From Dethiosulfatarculus sandiegensis (GTDB taxonomy: Bacteria; Desulfobacterota; Desulfarculia; Desulfarculales; Desulfarculaceae): DNA of 64,000 nt. Below, in pieces: positions 34,135 through 42,996 of this stretch. The DNA is taken from the NCBI RefSeq assembly GCF_000931935.2, contig NZ_AZAC01000021.1, positions 18,784 through 82,783 on the forward strand, in the 5' to 3' direction. Numbering within the stretch: position 1 is the first letter of the stretch; the number at the start of each line of letters is the position of its first letter. The notes under the pieces are model-generated. The model had not been told where the DNA came from. It ran no database searches and saw only the letters and a list, made by a program, of their open reading frames with translations. Made by a program: the position numbers and the translations under genes.

Positions 34135-35223
34135 TTAAGCCCCGCCTTCATTAAAATGACAGTCATCGTAAAAGACCGTGGTGTCTTTGGGTAACAACTC
34201 GGCCAGGTCCAGGCAGGGGTATTTCTCCTGCTTGCGCAGGTTTTTCAAAAGACGGTTATACTGATCCATTCCCCGGGCCAGACTGGCGGCGGAATAATAC
34301 TCACTTCCCCCCTGCCCCCCTTGTAACCCAGCCAAAGCATTTTCTTCTGATAATCAGTCAAGTTTTTCGACCGCAAGGTGGGCTGGGTGAGGAACAGCGC
34401 CTTTTTAGCTTGTCTTTTCAACTCGGCCATGATGGTCAGCAGATTGGATTCATATTCTGCCAGGCCCGGCTTCAAATCCGGCAAATGATCAACTATAACG
34501 GCCTTGGCCCTGGCCATTCTCCAACGCACAAAAGGATGCACCGGATCAGGCTGTGCGGGCTCCCCCCAACCCAAGGCAGTTTTATGTTTTGCAGCAACTG
34601 CACGGCCTTTAAGTTCTTGGGAAAGGAAAAAAACCTGTCCGGATGCACTGAAAAGGCCCGTCTCACCTGGCGCCTTTGATGGCGGCCGCTTTTGAGATAA
34701 CCGGGGTCGTAATCATGATCCCGTTCCAGGCGCAGTAGAAGATCATTTATTCCCAACAAAAGAATGACCAAGTCTGTTCGGGGATGTTAGGCCAACCTGG
34801 AAAATGTGGTCCCTGATGTTGTGCCCGCTCATGCCCGCATTACCAACCCAGGCCGGAAAGCCCTTTTGGCGCAACTTTTCCTGCAATAAAAAGGGCCAGG
34901 TCTTTTCCTGATTAAGGGCCAGGCACTCTGTGGTGCTGCCGCCCAGGGCGCACCACGGGAAAGGCGTCTTTTGCCATCTCCCCCGCCCTGAACCCTTGGG
35001 AATTGATCTTAAGTTCGGCGCTTTTTTGCAGGCCCGGAAACCCCTTCTCCGGAATCAAAGACACCCGGCTGTGCTTAGGCTGCCAAACACAAAACAAAGG
35101 CCCGGAGTTTTTTATGAGCAAGCCATGACCCAATTTAAAAAGGGCAATGCCAACCGCCACACCAGCCAAAACCAGCCCCAACTTGGCAAGCCGTTTCTTC
35201 AAACCGGCAAAGAGCATTCCCAA
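34135..35223 (-). pseudogene. SGNH/GDSL hydrolase-like gene broken by about four frameshifts
   Basis: Reading leftwards, five pieces in changing frames together make one SGNH hydrolase of about 360 residues: a membrane anchor (LGLVLAGVAVGIALF), block I ALGGSTTEC, a GNAGMSGHNIRDH segment, block III ILLLGINDLLLRL, and block V DDCHFNEGG. Frame changes fall near 34940-34960, 34780-34783, 34562-34567 and 34307-34320; the last three coincide with runs of four to six G/C. All catalytic blocks are still readable, so decay is recent or the breaks are sequencing errors. Neighbouring genes are intact, which favours real decay. Such anchored SGNH proteins often modify surface glycans. Confidence 0.75.
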
Positions 35224-35618
35224 AAACCCATAGGTTTAAGTATGCCCATAGATATTACTAAATTATTTGACTGACGGTCACTCAATGGATTAAAAGGCAG
35301 AGATCTGTCCGGTAATCGAACAAGACAGGAAAAGAAAAAAGCTTAAGCTTGAGCCGGTCAGCTCCATGAAAAGTTGCCTGGAAAAAACAAGGTTCCACGC
35401 CTTGCCGCAGGCTACAGCCGCCGTCATCCCAAAACATGAGCAGCAACCGCCGAACCGGAACAATTCACCAAACCGAAGCGCAGGCCATGGACGGCCTGCC
35501 GGGCGCAAGCCCGAGAAAAAGCCAGGATTCACTCCCGGCTTTTTCCACAAGCCTCAGGCCAGGACGGCCTGGGGCGGACTAAATAACCGGCCTGAGGCGG
35601 ACACAATAACAGAAAAGA
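35224..35618. other. Gap of 395 bases with terminators
   Basis: No gene supported. It holds the upstream region of the SGNH pseudogene on the left and, on the right, the hairpins that follow the acyl-CoA dehydrogenase gene, including a GC-rich stem at about 35552-35574. Confidence 0.4.
35516..35544. terminator. Bidirectional terminator downstream of the acyl-CoA dehydrogenase gene
   Basis: Arms AAAAAGCC (35516-35523) and GGCTTTTT (35537-35544) give a stem with A-rich and T-rich outer ends, usable from either strand. It lies 75 bases after the dehydrogenase stop. Confidence 0.65.
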
Positions 35619-36770
35619 TCATATAACCCCAATCAACCTGGCGATCACCAGCCTTTGGATCTCGCTGGTTCCCTCGCCAATGGTTAACAGCTTCTGGTCC
35701 CGGAAAAAACGCTCCACATCATATTCCTTCATCAGGCCATAGCCGCCGTGGAGCTGCACCGCCTCGGCAGCCACCCGGCCCATCACCTCTGAGGCAAAGA
35801 GCTTGGCCATGGCGGCATGCTTGCTGAAATTCTTGTGCTTGTCCTTTAACCAGCAGGCCTTGTGGAGTAAAAGCCTTGCAGCTTCTATCTCAAGCGCCAT
35901 ATCCGCCAATTTAAAGGCATTAATTTGAAAAGAAGAGATGGCCCTGCCAAACTGCTCCCTTTCCTTGGCATAGCGCATGGCCAGGTCATAAGCTCCCTGG
36001 GCCCCGCCCACCCCCATGGCTCCGATGGAGAGTCTGCCTGCGTCAAGGGTCTCAAGCATCTGGTGAAAACCGCTGCCCTTTTTGCCGAGCATGTTTTCCG
36101 CGGGCACCCGGCAGTCTTCAAAATAAAGCTCACTGGTGTTGGATCCCCGCCACATCAGCTTTTGGTGCATCTCCCTGGCCTCAAAGCCGGGAGTGCCGAG
36201 TTCAACCAAAAAGCAGGTCAGTTCGGGATGTTTATCATCCCTGGTGCCGGTGCGGGCCATTACCGTGACCCCTCGGCTGATGGAAGTGCTGGCATTGGTG
36301 ATAAAAATCTTGGAACCGTTTATCACCCACTCATTGCCGTCTTTTACAGCCACCGTGGCGGCGCTGCCGGCATCGGAACCCGCGTTGGGTTCAGTTAAGC
36401 CAAATCCCCACAGGGCCTTGCCCGTGCAAAGGTCGGGCAGGTATTTTCTTTTCTGCTCTTCATTTCCATAGTAAAAAAGCGGCCCGATACCCAGGGAATT
36501 TCCAGCCGCAATGGTGGCGGCGTGGGAACCGTCCACCCGGGCTATCTCCTCCACAGCCAGGATGTAGGAAATATAATCCATGCCTCCGCCGCCATAAGCC
36601 TCGTCCACCACTATGCCAAAGAGCCCCAGCTCCCCCATGGCGCGGCAGGTGTCAAGGCTGAACTCCTCCTTTTCATCCAGCTCACCCGCCACTGGTGCTA
36701 TGACTTCCCGGGCAAAGTCCCGCACGGTTTTACGCAAGATCTCCTGTTCCATGGACAGCTCAAATTCCAT
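35619..36770 (-). CDS. Acyl-CoA dehydrogenase
   Basis: A 383-residue flavoprotein that oxidises an acyl-CoA to the 2-enoyl form. Seen: N-terminal helical domain, FGLTEPNAGSDAG (FAD and substrate contact), NGSKIFITNAS, the dimer region QLHGGYG, and the C-terminal GEGTSEIQR with the likely catalytic Glu366. I start at ATG 36770, preceded by GGAGG six bases upstream; longer frames to 36830 add residues not typical of the family. Substrate (short-chain, isovaleryl, glutaryl) cannot be assigned. No electron-transfer flavoprotein genes are nearby. Confidence 0.92.
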   Translation of the reverse strand: MEFELSMEQEILRKTVRDFAREVIAPVAGELDEKEEFSLDTCRAMGELGLFGIVVDEAYGGGGMDYISYILAVEEIARVDGSHAATIAAGNSLGIGPLFYYGNEEQKRKYLPDLCTGKALWGFGLTEPNAGSDAGSAATVAVKDGNEWVINGSKIFITNASTSISRGVTVMARTGTRDDKHPELTCFLVELGTPGFEAREMHQKLMWRGSNTSELYFEDCRVPAENMLGKKGSGFHQMLETLDAGRLSIGAMGVGGAQGAYDLAMRYAKEREQFGRAISSFQINAFKLADMALEIEAARLLLHKACWLKDKHKNFSKHAAMAKLFASEVMGRVAAEAVQLHGGYGLMKEYDVERFFRDQKLLTIGEGTSEIQRLVIARLIGVI

Positions 36771-36953
36771 CGGCCCCTCCATGCCGGATTCTAAGTTCCT
36801 CCTCCCATTGATTCCACCATATATAATCACCTGTAGTCAGGTCAAGATAAGAGGAATTATCATTTACCCGAAATTAAATATGTCAAAAAGAGACAAGGCC
36901 TGGGAAAGAAGAGTAAAGGCTTAATTTAAACTAGCACATATTGAATCCGGCGA

Positions 36954-36982
36954 TTGACAAACCGGCCTTTTTTTTTAAAAAT
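36954..36982 (+). promoter_or_regulatory. Candidate promoter for the btuB riboswitch transcript
   Basis: A perfect TTGACA (36954-36959), 17-base spacer and AAAAAT (36977-36982, four of six). Transcription would start about 36990, just before the riboswitch closing helix. Confidence 0.55.
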
Positions 36983-36995
36983 GAGAGCAAATAAA

Positions 36996-37187
36996 AAAAC
37001 CGGTTCTTTAGGCGCTCATGTTGAATTACCAACTTGCTTAGAGATCAAAAGGGAAGACGGTGTAATTCCGTCGCGGTCCCGCCGCTGTAATCGGGGACAA
37101 AAGCCGCTAAAAAGCCACTGGCGAAAAAAATCGTTGGGAAGGCGCGGCGAGTAGGTTGATCCGTAAGTCAGAAGACCTACCGGTTTT
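36996..37187 (+). ncRNA. Cobalamin riboswitch upstream of btuB
   Basis: The closing helix AAAACCGG/CCGGTTTT (36996-37003 with 37180-37187) encloses the B12-box features: GGGAAGACGGTGTAATTCCG, the GCGGTCCCGCCGCTGTAATC core, GCCACTGG, GGGAAGGCGCGGCG and GTCAGAAGACC. It precedes btuB by 184 bases and is followed by an intrinsic terminator, so repression by B12 is probably at transcription. Confidence 0.95.
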
Positions 37188-37290
37188 GAAGATTTCCGCA
37201 TATTCGGCGAGGACCGAAGGCGGTGCCCCTTTTTTAAGCGGGTCCGCCTAAAGGCGGTATCCAAAAGGGGTGACCAAGAAGAACGGGTGC

Positions 37291-37331
37291 AGTCCCCCAT
37301 GCCTTTAAAAGGCATGGGGGACTTTTGTTTT
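37291..37331 (+). terminator. Riboswitch-controlled terminator before btuB
   Basis: Thirteen perfect pairs (37291-37303 with 37311-37323) around a TTTAAAA loop, followed by TTTTGTTTT. It ends 41 bases before the btuB start codon and should be formed when cobalamin is bound. Confidence 0.85.
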
Positions 37332-37371
37332 AATCAACTCACTTATGAAAAGAGCAGGAAGGGAAAATAAA

Positions 37372-39219
37372 ATGAAGAGTATGCGCCTTAGGGCCAAGCT
37401 GTTGATCTGTTCAGCGGCAGTCTGTGCCATGGCCCTGGCCACACCAGCCTGGGCCGTGGTGAAAACAACCCAGCCTAGTATGGTTGTCACCGCAACCAGG
37501 ACCACAGAAGATGTGGCCGAAGTCTCCAGTTCCGTTTCCGTGATTACAGCCAAGGATATTGAAGAAAAAGGCATTACCGATTTTGCCGATGCCTTAAGGG
37601 AAACTCCGGGCCTTTGGGTTTATGGCAACGGTCCCTTTGGCGGCCAGACCAGCCTGAGCATCAGGGGAGCCGGGGCAAGCCAGACTTCGATACTCTTGGA
37701 CGGGGTGCGCATTGCAGATCCCATCTCAACCGATAACTCCTTTAACCTGGGCCTGTACTCAGTCAACGGAATCAGCCAGATAGAGGTGGTGCGCGGTCCC
37801 CAGTCCACTCTTTACGGCTCCCAGGCCATGGCCGGCGTGGTCAACCTTATCACTGCCAAGGGCCAGGGCGATCCCAAGGCCTGGTTCTCTTTTGAAGGGG
37901 GCTCTCACAAAACCATACTGGGTCAGATGGGGACCAAGGGGCAGATCGAAAACTTGAACTTCAACGTCTCTGCCGCAAGCTTGACCACAGACGGCATCTC
38001 CAAGGCCCAGGACACCCAGGAAGACGACGGCTACAAGAGAACCCAGTTGAACGGTCGCATCGGCTGGGAGTTCAGCGACAAGGCCGAACTCTATTTCATC
38101 GGTTATTTCAACAATTCAGACATGGATTATGACAGCTTCTATGCCGGCCCCGCAGACTCCCTGGACAGTGAAAAAACAAATTCCTACACCGGCATTCTGG
38201 GCTTTGACCAAAAGATCCTTGACTGGTGGGACCACAAAATCACCCTGTCTCAGGGAGAGATCAAAAGGGACTACAGCGACAGCTCGGAGTACAAATCTCT
38301 TTTAAATACAGCCAAATGGCAGCACAACCTACATTACAAGAACCTGAACACCCTGACTCTGGGCGTGGACTGGGAAGAAGAAAAAGGCGATTACAACAAC
38401 CCGCTTTACTTTGACTCTCTTCCTGAAAAATCCACCCACACCACAGGCTTGTTCCTGCAGGACAGGCTGAGCCTTTTTGAGGCCCTTTATATAACCGCCG
38501 GCATACGCGCAGACGATCACAGCGAATTCGGCAGCAAGACCACCTATCGCCTGGGCGCGGCTTATCTGCTCAGGAACCTGGGCACCACCTTTAAGGCCAA
38601 CTACGGCACCGGTTTTAAGGCCCCTTCGCTCTACCAGCTCTACAGCCCCTATGGCAACAAGGATCTGGACCCCGAAGAGAGCACCGGCTGGGACGTTGGT
38701 GTGGAGCAGAAGCTCTGGCAGGACAAGATCCGCCTGGGCCTCACCTACTTCCATCTCAAAACAGACGATCTCATCGCCTGGAACTTTGCCACCTGGAAGT
38801 ACTACAACGTGGACGAAGCCAAGTCCCACGGCATCGAGGCCTTTGCCTCCATTGATGTCTGCCCCTGGCTGACCCTGGACGGCACCTACACCTTAACCGA
38901 CACCGAGGACGAATCCACAGGCAAGGAACTGATCTACCGCCCCAAGGACAAGGTCAGCTTCGGCGCCAGGATCGCCCCCATGGACAAATTGGTGTTGAGG
39001 CTTTACGGCATCTATGTGGGAGATCGCTACACCGACGCCGCCAACACAGAACAGGTGGACGCCTATGTAACGATGAACGCCTCTGCCAGCTACAAGTTGA
39101 ACGAGGTCTTCACCCTGTTCGGGCGAGTGGTGAACCTGTTTGACGAGGACTATGAAGAGGTCAAGGACTACAGCACCCTGGGCTTCTCAACCTTCTTCGG
39201 CATCAGGGCTGAATTCTAA
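37372..39219 (+). CDS. btuB: TonB-dependent outer membrane cobalamin receptor BtuB
   Basis: A 615-residue receptor that imports cobalamins across the outer membrane. Seen: signal peptide (about 1-27, cleavage after PAWA), a TonB-box-like MVVTATR, the plug domain with LSIRGAGASQTSILLDGVRI and VVRGPQSTLYGSQAMAGVVNLI, and a barrel ending in aromatic GIRAEF. I use ATG 37372, preceded by AGGAAGGG; the ATG at 37345 lies in the terminator leader and has no site. The riboswitch upstream and btuFCD on the opposite strand fix the substrate class. Confidence 0.93.
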   Translation: MKSMRLRAKLLICSAAVCAMALATPAWAVVKTTQPSMVVTATRTTEDVAEVSSSVSVITAKDIEEKGITDFADALRETPGLWVYGNGPFGGQTSLSIRGAGASQTSILLDGVRIADPISTDNSFNLGLYSVNGISQIEVVRGPQSTLYGSQAMAGVVNLITAKGQGDPKAWFSFEGGSHKTILGQMGTKGQIENLNFNVSAASLTTDGISKAQDTQEDDGYKRTQLNGRIGWEFSDKAELYFIGYFNNSDMDYDSFYAGPADSLDSEKTNSYTGILGFDQKILDWWDHKITLSQGEIKRDYSDSSEYKSLLNTAKWQHNLHYKNLNTLTLGVDWEEEKGDYNNPLYFDSLPEKSTHTTGLFLQDRLSLFEALYITAGIRADDHSEFGSKTTYRLGAAYLLRNLGTTFKANYGTGFKAPSLYQLYSPYGNKDLDPEESTGWDVGVEQKLWQDKIRLGLTYFHLKTDDLIAWNFATWKYYNVDEAKSHGIEAFASIDVCPWLTLDGTYTLTDTEDESTGKELIYRPKDKVSFGARIAPMDKLVLRLYGIYVGDRYTDAANTEQVDAYVTMNASASYKLNEVFTLFGRVVNLFDEDYEEVKDYSTLGFSTFFGIRAEF

Positions 39220-39241
39220 AAAACCATTTTAGGCAATAAAA

Positions 39242-39275
39242 AACCGGCAACTGTTTGCGCAGTTGCCGGTTTTCC
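39242..39275. terminator. Bidirectional terminator between btuB and btuD
   Basis: Twelve perfect pairs (39242-39253 with 39260-39271) with A-rich left and T-rich right flanks, between convergent genes. Confidence 0.85.
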
Positions 39276-39305
39276 AGCTTGCTGACAAAGTCCTTTTGGA
39301 CTTTT

Positions 39306-40160
39306 TCAGAGGGCACTTGGCAAAAACGCGGTTTTACCACGCCGGTATTTTTCAGGCCCGGGATGCGGGATAAGGGTTATACGGGGGCGTCCCCGGGTGG
39401 GTTCCTGATCCAGGTGAACCTTGACCCCATAGGCAGTCTCCAAAAGATCTTCACGCAACACTTCCTCGGGCCTGCCCTGGGCCAGGGCGCTGCCCCGGGC
39501 CAAAAGCACCAGCCGATCACAGAACATGGAAGACAAATTCAGATCATGACTTACCAGGCATACTGCCCGATGGTTGTATCCACTGAACTCCTCCAAAATC
39601 TCCATCACCCTAAGCTGATGGTCCATATCCAGGGCGCTGGTGGGTTCATCCAGCAAAAGAACCTGCGGCTCCGCGGCCAGGGCCCTGGCCAGGGCCAGTC
39701 TCTGACGTTCTCCGCCGGAGAGCTGGCCGCACTTGCGCGATGCCAATGAGCTGAGGCCTGTCTCCAAAAGGGCCTTGTTTGCTGCGTCCAGGTCTTTATC
39801 ATCTTCAAAAAGGTTGCGCCCCATGCGCACATAGCGGCCGCTCAAGGCGGTTTCCAGGGCGGTCATGCCATTGCTGAGCTGGGGGTTCTGGGGAGAAAGC
39901 CCCAAGACCTCGGCAACCTTGGGCCGGGGCATTTGCAAGATATCGGCCCCTTTTAACAAAACCCGACCGGTCTTTGCCTTCATCAAGCCGGAGAGTATGC
40001 CCAAGAGAGTTGACTTGCCGCTGCCGTTGGGGCCGATGATGCCCAAGATTTCACCGGGGAAAAGTTCAAGTGAAACATCGTTAAATACGGGATTGTCACC
40101 ATAGGCATAGCCAAGTGACTCTGCCTTGAGCAAGGCCTCTTTGAGTTGAGCTACAGCCAT
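39306..40160 (-). CDS. btuD: Cobalamin ABC transporter ATPase BtuD
   Basis: A 284-residue ATPase of the siderophore/B12 importer family: Walker A GPNGSGKST, signature LSGGERQRLALARAL, Walker B VLLLDEPTSALD and an H-loop in LVSHDLNLS. It starts at ATG 40160, overlapping the permease gene by ten bases; a longer frame to 40256 lies inside btuC. The C-terminal 40 residues after the ATPase core are variable. Family members also serve iron chelates; the cobalamin riboswitch upstream decides for B12. Confidence 0.9.
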   Translation of the reverse strand: MAVAQLKEALLKAESLGYAYGDNPVFNDVSLELFPGEILGIIGPNGSGKSTLLGILSGLMKAKTGRVLLKGADILQMPRPKVAEVLGLSPQNPQLSNGMTALETALSGRYVRMGRNLFEDDKDLDAANKALLETGLSSLASRKCGQLSGGERQRLALARALAAEPQVLLLDEPTSALDMDHQLRVMEILEEFSGYNHRAVCLVSHDLNLSSMFCDRLVLLARGSALAQGRPEEVLREDLLETAYGVKVHLDQEPTRGRPRITLIPHPGPEKYRRGKTAFLPSAL

Positions 40161-41155
40161 CTGGTGCCCCTTTTGACATAAAGCAGAAGGAAAAAGGGCG
40201 CCCCCAGACTGGCGGTGATCACCCCTGCGGGCAGTTGGGCCGGGCTGATAAGGCACCTGGCCACAGTATCTGCCAGCAAAAGAAACAAGGCGCCAAAAAG
40301 GCCTGAGGCCGGAAGCAACAGACGATGATCATTCCCCAATGCCATGCGCACCAGATGCGGCGCCATGAGCCCCACAAAACCGATCAGCCCGCCCAAGCAG
40401 ACCGTGAGCCCGGCTAAAAGGCTGACCGCCACAAAAAGGCTCAGCTTGACTTGGTCCACATTCACTCCCAAGGCGCGGGCGGCCTGTTCACCGGAGTTTA
40501 TAAGGTTGATCTCCCTGCTTCTGTAAAAGAAAAACCCGCCTACCAACAAAACCGCGGGTAAAAGAAGCCATGACTGTTCCAGGTTGGCCCCGCCCAGGTC
40601 TCCGTGCAGCCAGAACATGATGGCATGGAGCTTCTGGTCAGTGGTAATGGAGATCACGAACATGATCACGGCCGTAAAGAACGCGTTTATGATCACCCCT
40701 GTGAGGATGAGTCCGCTAGACTCCAGCCTGCCGGACCTTCTACCCATGGTAAGCACCAGGAACATGGCTCCCAGCGCCCCGGCAAAGGCAAAACCGGCCC
40801 TGGGATAAAGCCCTGTGAGGCCAATGGAAAGAGCGATTACCGCTCCGGCCGCGGCCCCGCCGGAAACTCCCAGGATAAAAGGCTCGGCCAGGGGATTGCG
40901 CAAAAGCCCCTGAAAAACCACCCCGCACATGCTCAAGGAGCCGCCGACCAATATGGCCAAAATCACCCTGGGCAAGCGGAAATTGGTCAGGATTACCTGT
41001 TCGGAAGATTTGAGCTCAGCCCCGGCCAGCCAGTTCAGCACCTCGGAGACCCCAATGGAGGCAGTGCCCGAGCTAAGGGCCCAAAGGGTTCCCAAAGCCA
41101 ACAACAGCAAAAACCCCAGGCATACCCAAAAAACTTTCAGCGGGGTGACCCTCAT
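40151..41155 (-). CDS. btuC: Cobalamin ABC transporter permease BtuC
   Basis: A 334-residue FecCD-family permease with about ten membrane helices. Conserved parts: RLPRVILAILVGGSLSMCG, GLLRNPLAEPFILGVSGGAA, the GLIGFVGLMAPHLVRMALG coupling segment and a closing LPAGVITASLGAPFFLLL. It pairs with BtuD as the inner-membrane channel. The start ATG 41155 overlaps the btuF stop as ATGA. Confidence 0.92.
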   Translation of the reverse strand: MRVTPLKVFWVCLGFLLLLALGTLWALSSGTASIGVSEVLNWLAGAELKSSEQVILTNFRLPRVILAILVGGSLSMCGVVFQGLLRNPLAEPFILGVSGGAAAGAVIALSIGLTGLYPRAGFAFAGALGAMFLVLTMGRRSGRLESSGLILTGVIINAFFTAVIMFVISITTDQKLHAIMFWLHGDLGGANLEQSWLLLPAVLLVGGFFFYRSREINLINSGEQAARALGVNVDQVKLSLFVAVSLLAGLTVCLGGLIGFVGLMAPHLVRMALGNDHRLLLPASGLFGALFLLLADTVARCLISPAQLPAGVITASLGAPFFLLLYVKRGTRWL

Positions 41156-42132
41156 TTTGTTTCACCCTTTACGGCAAACAAACCGGGATGAACCAGATCC
41201 GCCAGGTACAAAAGGCCTTTTCCCAGCCTGGGGCCGGGACGGTCTATGAGGTCGGAATTAATATAAACCACCCTGTAACCCGGCATATCGGAAAGGCCGG
41301 GGACATTTTGCCAATAGGACAGCTCACGGGCCAGATTCTGGCCCCTTTCCATGGTGGAGACGATCACCAGACGGGGACGGGCCTGAACCACATACTCCAT
41401 GCCGAGCCTGGGCCAGACGCCGCTGTCCGCCGGGGCAATGCTTTTTCCACCGGCCATGGCCAAAAGCTTGGCCCCGTATGATCCCGGACCGGCGGTGATC
41501 AAGGGTCTGGACCCCACCACCAAAAGGGTGGGAACTTTTTCGATCCCATTGACCTTTTCCCTGACCGCCCTGAAATCCCGCCGCAAGGCGCGGGCCAGTG
41601 CAGCCCCTTTTTGAGGGACCCCGCAAACCAGGCCCAGCCTTTCAATGGCTTGAGGCAATGAGGCGGGATCGTGAGGATCCGTGACATATACCGGCACCTT
41701 GGCGCGGGCCAGTTTTTCCACCAGCCAGGGCGGATTTCCCTCCCGGTTGGCCAGGACCAGATCAGGAGATAAAGAGACTATCTTCTCCAAGCTGGGAGAG
41801 ACATAGGACCCCACCCTGGTAATGTTTTTGGCCCGGGGAGGGTAATCGGACCATTCGGTGGCCCCCACGACCTTGTCGCCCAGGCCCAGGGCAAAAAGCA
41901 CCTCAACTAAGGAAGGAGTCAAAGCCACTATGCGCTGAGGACTTGAAGGGACTTCAACCTTGCGCCCTATTTCATCCTGCACCGAAACAGCCGAACAGGG
42001 GATCGCCCACAGGGTCAAAAGCGCAACAACCAGAAAAAAGAAGCCGCAGCTCCCCCCTTTTAACCCGCCAATAAAAAGCATTGCCTTTGAGGTCAAATTA
42101 TTATGCCAATGAAAGGTCGCGTGATCAGCCAT
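41152..42132 (-). CDS. btuF: Periplasmic cobalamin-binding protein BtuF
   Basis: A 326-residue class III solute-binding protein that delivers B12 to BtuCD. A hydrophobic signal region lies at about 28-45 (FFFLVVALLTLWAIPCSA), then VEVPSSPQRIVALTPSLVEV, GLGDKVVGATEWSDYPP and a C-terminal domain with DLIDRPGPRL. The start is uncertain: ATG 42132 gives a long N-region before the signal; ATG 42081 gives a more normal one. The riboswitch and terminator lie about 120-410 bases upstream. Confidence 0.9.
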   Translation of the reverse strand: MADHATFHWHNNLTSKAMLFIGGLKGGSCGFFFLVVALLTLWAIPCSAVSVQDEIGRKVEVPSSPQRIVALTPSLVEVLFALGLGDKVVGATEWSDYPPRAKNITRVGSYVSPSLEKIVSLSPDLVLANREGNPPWLVEKLARAKVPVYVTDPHDPASLPQAIERLGLVCGVPQKGAALARALRRDFRAVREKVNGIEKVPTLLVVGSRPLITAGPGSYGAKLLAMAGGKSIAPADSGVWPRLGMEYVVQARPRLVIVSTMERGQNLARELSYWQNVPGLSDMPGYRVVYINSDLIDRPGPRLGKGLLYLADLVHPGLFAVKGETK

Positions 42133-42252
42133 GGATATCCCTTATTGAATACGGCCGGCCCTTTATAAGCCAAAAATAAACTTCACCAGTCCCATCAAGG
42201 GGTTCAGCCTGCCTATTCCAGGCTACCCAGCGTATTTTCCCTTGGCAAGGCA

Positions 42253-42286
42253 TAAAAAAACCCCAGTCCGAATCACGGACTGGGGG
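42253..42286 (-). terminator. Riboswitch-controlled terminator before btuF
   Basis: On the minus strand an 11-base stem (CCCCAGTCCGT with the matching arm, 42286-42261) is followed by seven T. It is placed between the cobalamin aptamer and btuF, as at btuB. Confidence 0.85.
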
Positions 42287-42381
42287 GACTGCACCCAGCT
42301 TTCTTCATCTCCCCAGGGAGAAACACCACCATGATGAGGCAACACTTTTAAAATCCGTTCCTCGCCGGAAAAGGTGGTTTT

Positions 42382-42542
42382 CTTTACTGACGGCAGGTCT
42401 TCTGGCTTCCGGATCACCCCTTGAGCCCGGCCTTCCCGCCTTGCAGAATAAAGCAGTGGCATGGATTTGGGCCCATTGTCCCCGGTTACAGCGGCGGGAC
42501 CGCGGCGGATTTACACCGCCTTTCCTTTTAATCCTTGTAAAG
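42382..42542 (-). ncRNA. Cobalamin riboswitch upstream of btuFCD
   Basis: Reading the minus strand, a closing helix CTTTAC/GTAAAG (42542-42537 with 42387-42382) encloses GGCGGTGTAAATCCGCC, GCGGTCCCGCCGCTGTAACC, GCCACTG, GGCGGGAAGGCC and AGCCAGAAGACCTGCC: the full cobalamin aptamer. Its core is very similar to the one upstream of btuB on the other strand. Confidence 0.95.
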
Positions 42543-42559
42543 GCGCCGACATGACTTGT

Positions 42560-42588
42560 CTATTAATGGGACATCTGTTCTTTGTCAA
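42560..42588 (-). promoter_or_regulatory. Candidate promoter for the btuFCD transcript
   Basis: On the minus strand TTGACA (42588-42583), a 17-base spacer and TAATAG (42565-42560, three of six). The transcript would begin close to 42553, about ten bases before the aptamer helix, matching the layout at btuB. Confidence 0.5.
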
Positions 42589-42642
42589 GCCGAAGCCGGG
42601 GCAGGCCCAGCTTTGATCAGGTTAAAGCTATTAGTGCGAATG

Positions 42643-42948
42643 TCAGATATCTTCCTGATCCAATTCAAAAAGGTCTTCAGGTCCCGAGTCAAGCTCCATG
42701 GATTCAGGCTCTATCTCCTCATCTTTGGCTCTTTCCTCATCCGGATTTACCGGCCGTTTAAAAAAGGCCCGGTTTCCCACCTCAACAGGTAATATATTGA
42801 TCAGTTCCCAGCCAAGGCGTCCCGCCTTGTTTAAAAACTCCACAAAACGGGTTTTGGGGCCAAAGGCCCCTTTATCCTCCCCTACAATAGTCTGCACTTT
42901 CCAATCCCGATCCACCCATACACTCATGTACTGCCATTGTTTGATCAT
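42643..42948 (-). CDS. Small protein, DUF4177-like
   Basis: A 101-residue soluble protein. The N-terminal 68 residues (MSVWVDRDWKVQTIVG ... FLNKAGRLGWELINILPVE) have the strand-helix-strand pattern and the central LGWELI motif of DUF4177-type proteins; the rest is an acidic tail (PDEERAKDEEIEPES and on). Function unknown. It stands alone, transcribed away from the patatin gene, which ends 50 bases upstream. Confidence 0.65.
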   Translation of the reverse strand: MIKQWQYMSVWVDRDWKVQTIVGEDKGAFGPKTRFVEFLNKAGRLGWELINILPVEVGNRAFFKRPVNPDEERAKDEEIEPESMELDSGPEDLFELDQEDI

Positions 42949-42996
42949 GCTTCCTCGCCTCGGAAAATGCCGTATTAAAACATATATATCTTTTAG

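Noticed and set aside
34135..35223. Treating the four open pieces as separate small genes
   Set aside because: Each carries a different block of the same SGNH hydrolase in order; together they form one broken gene.
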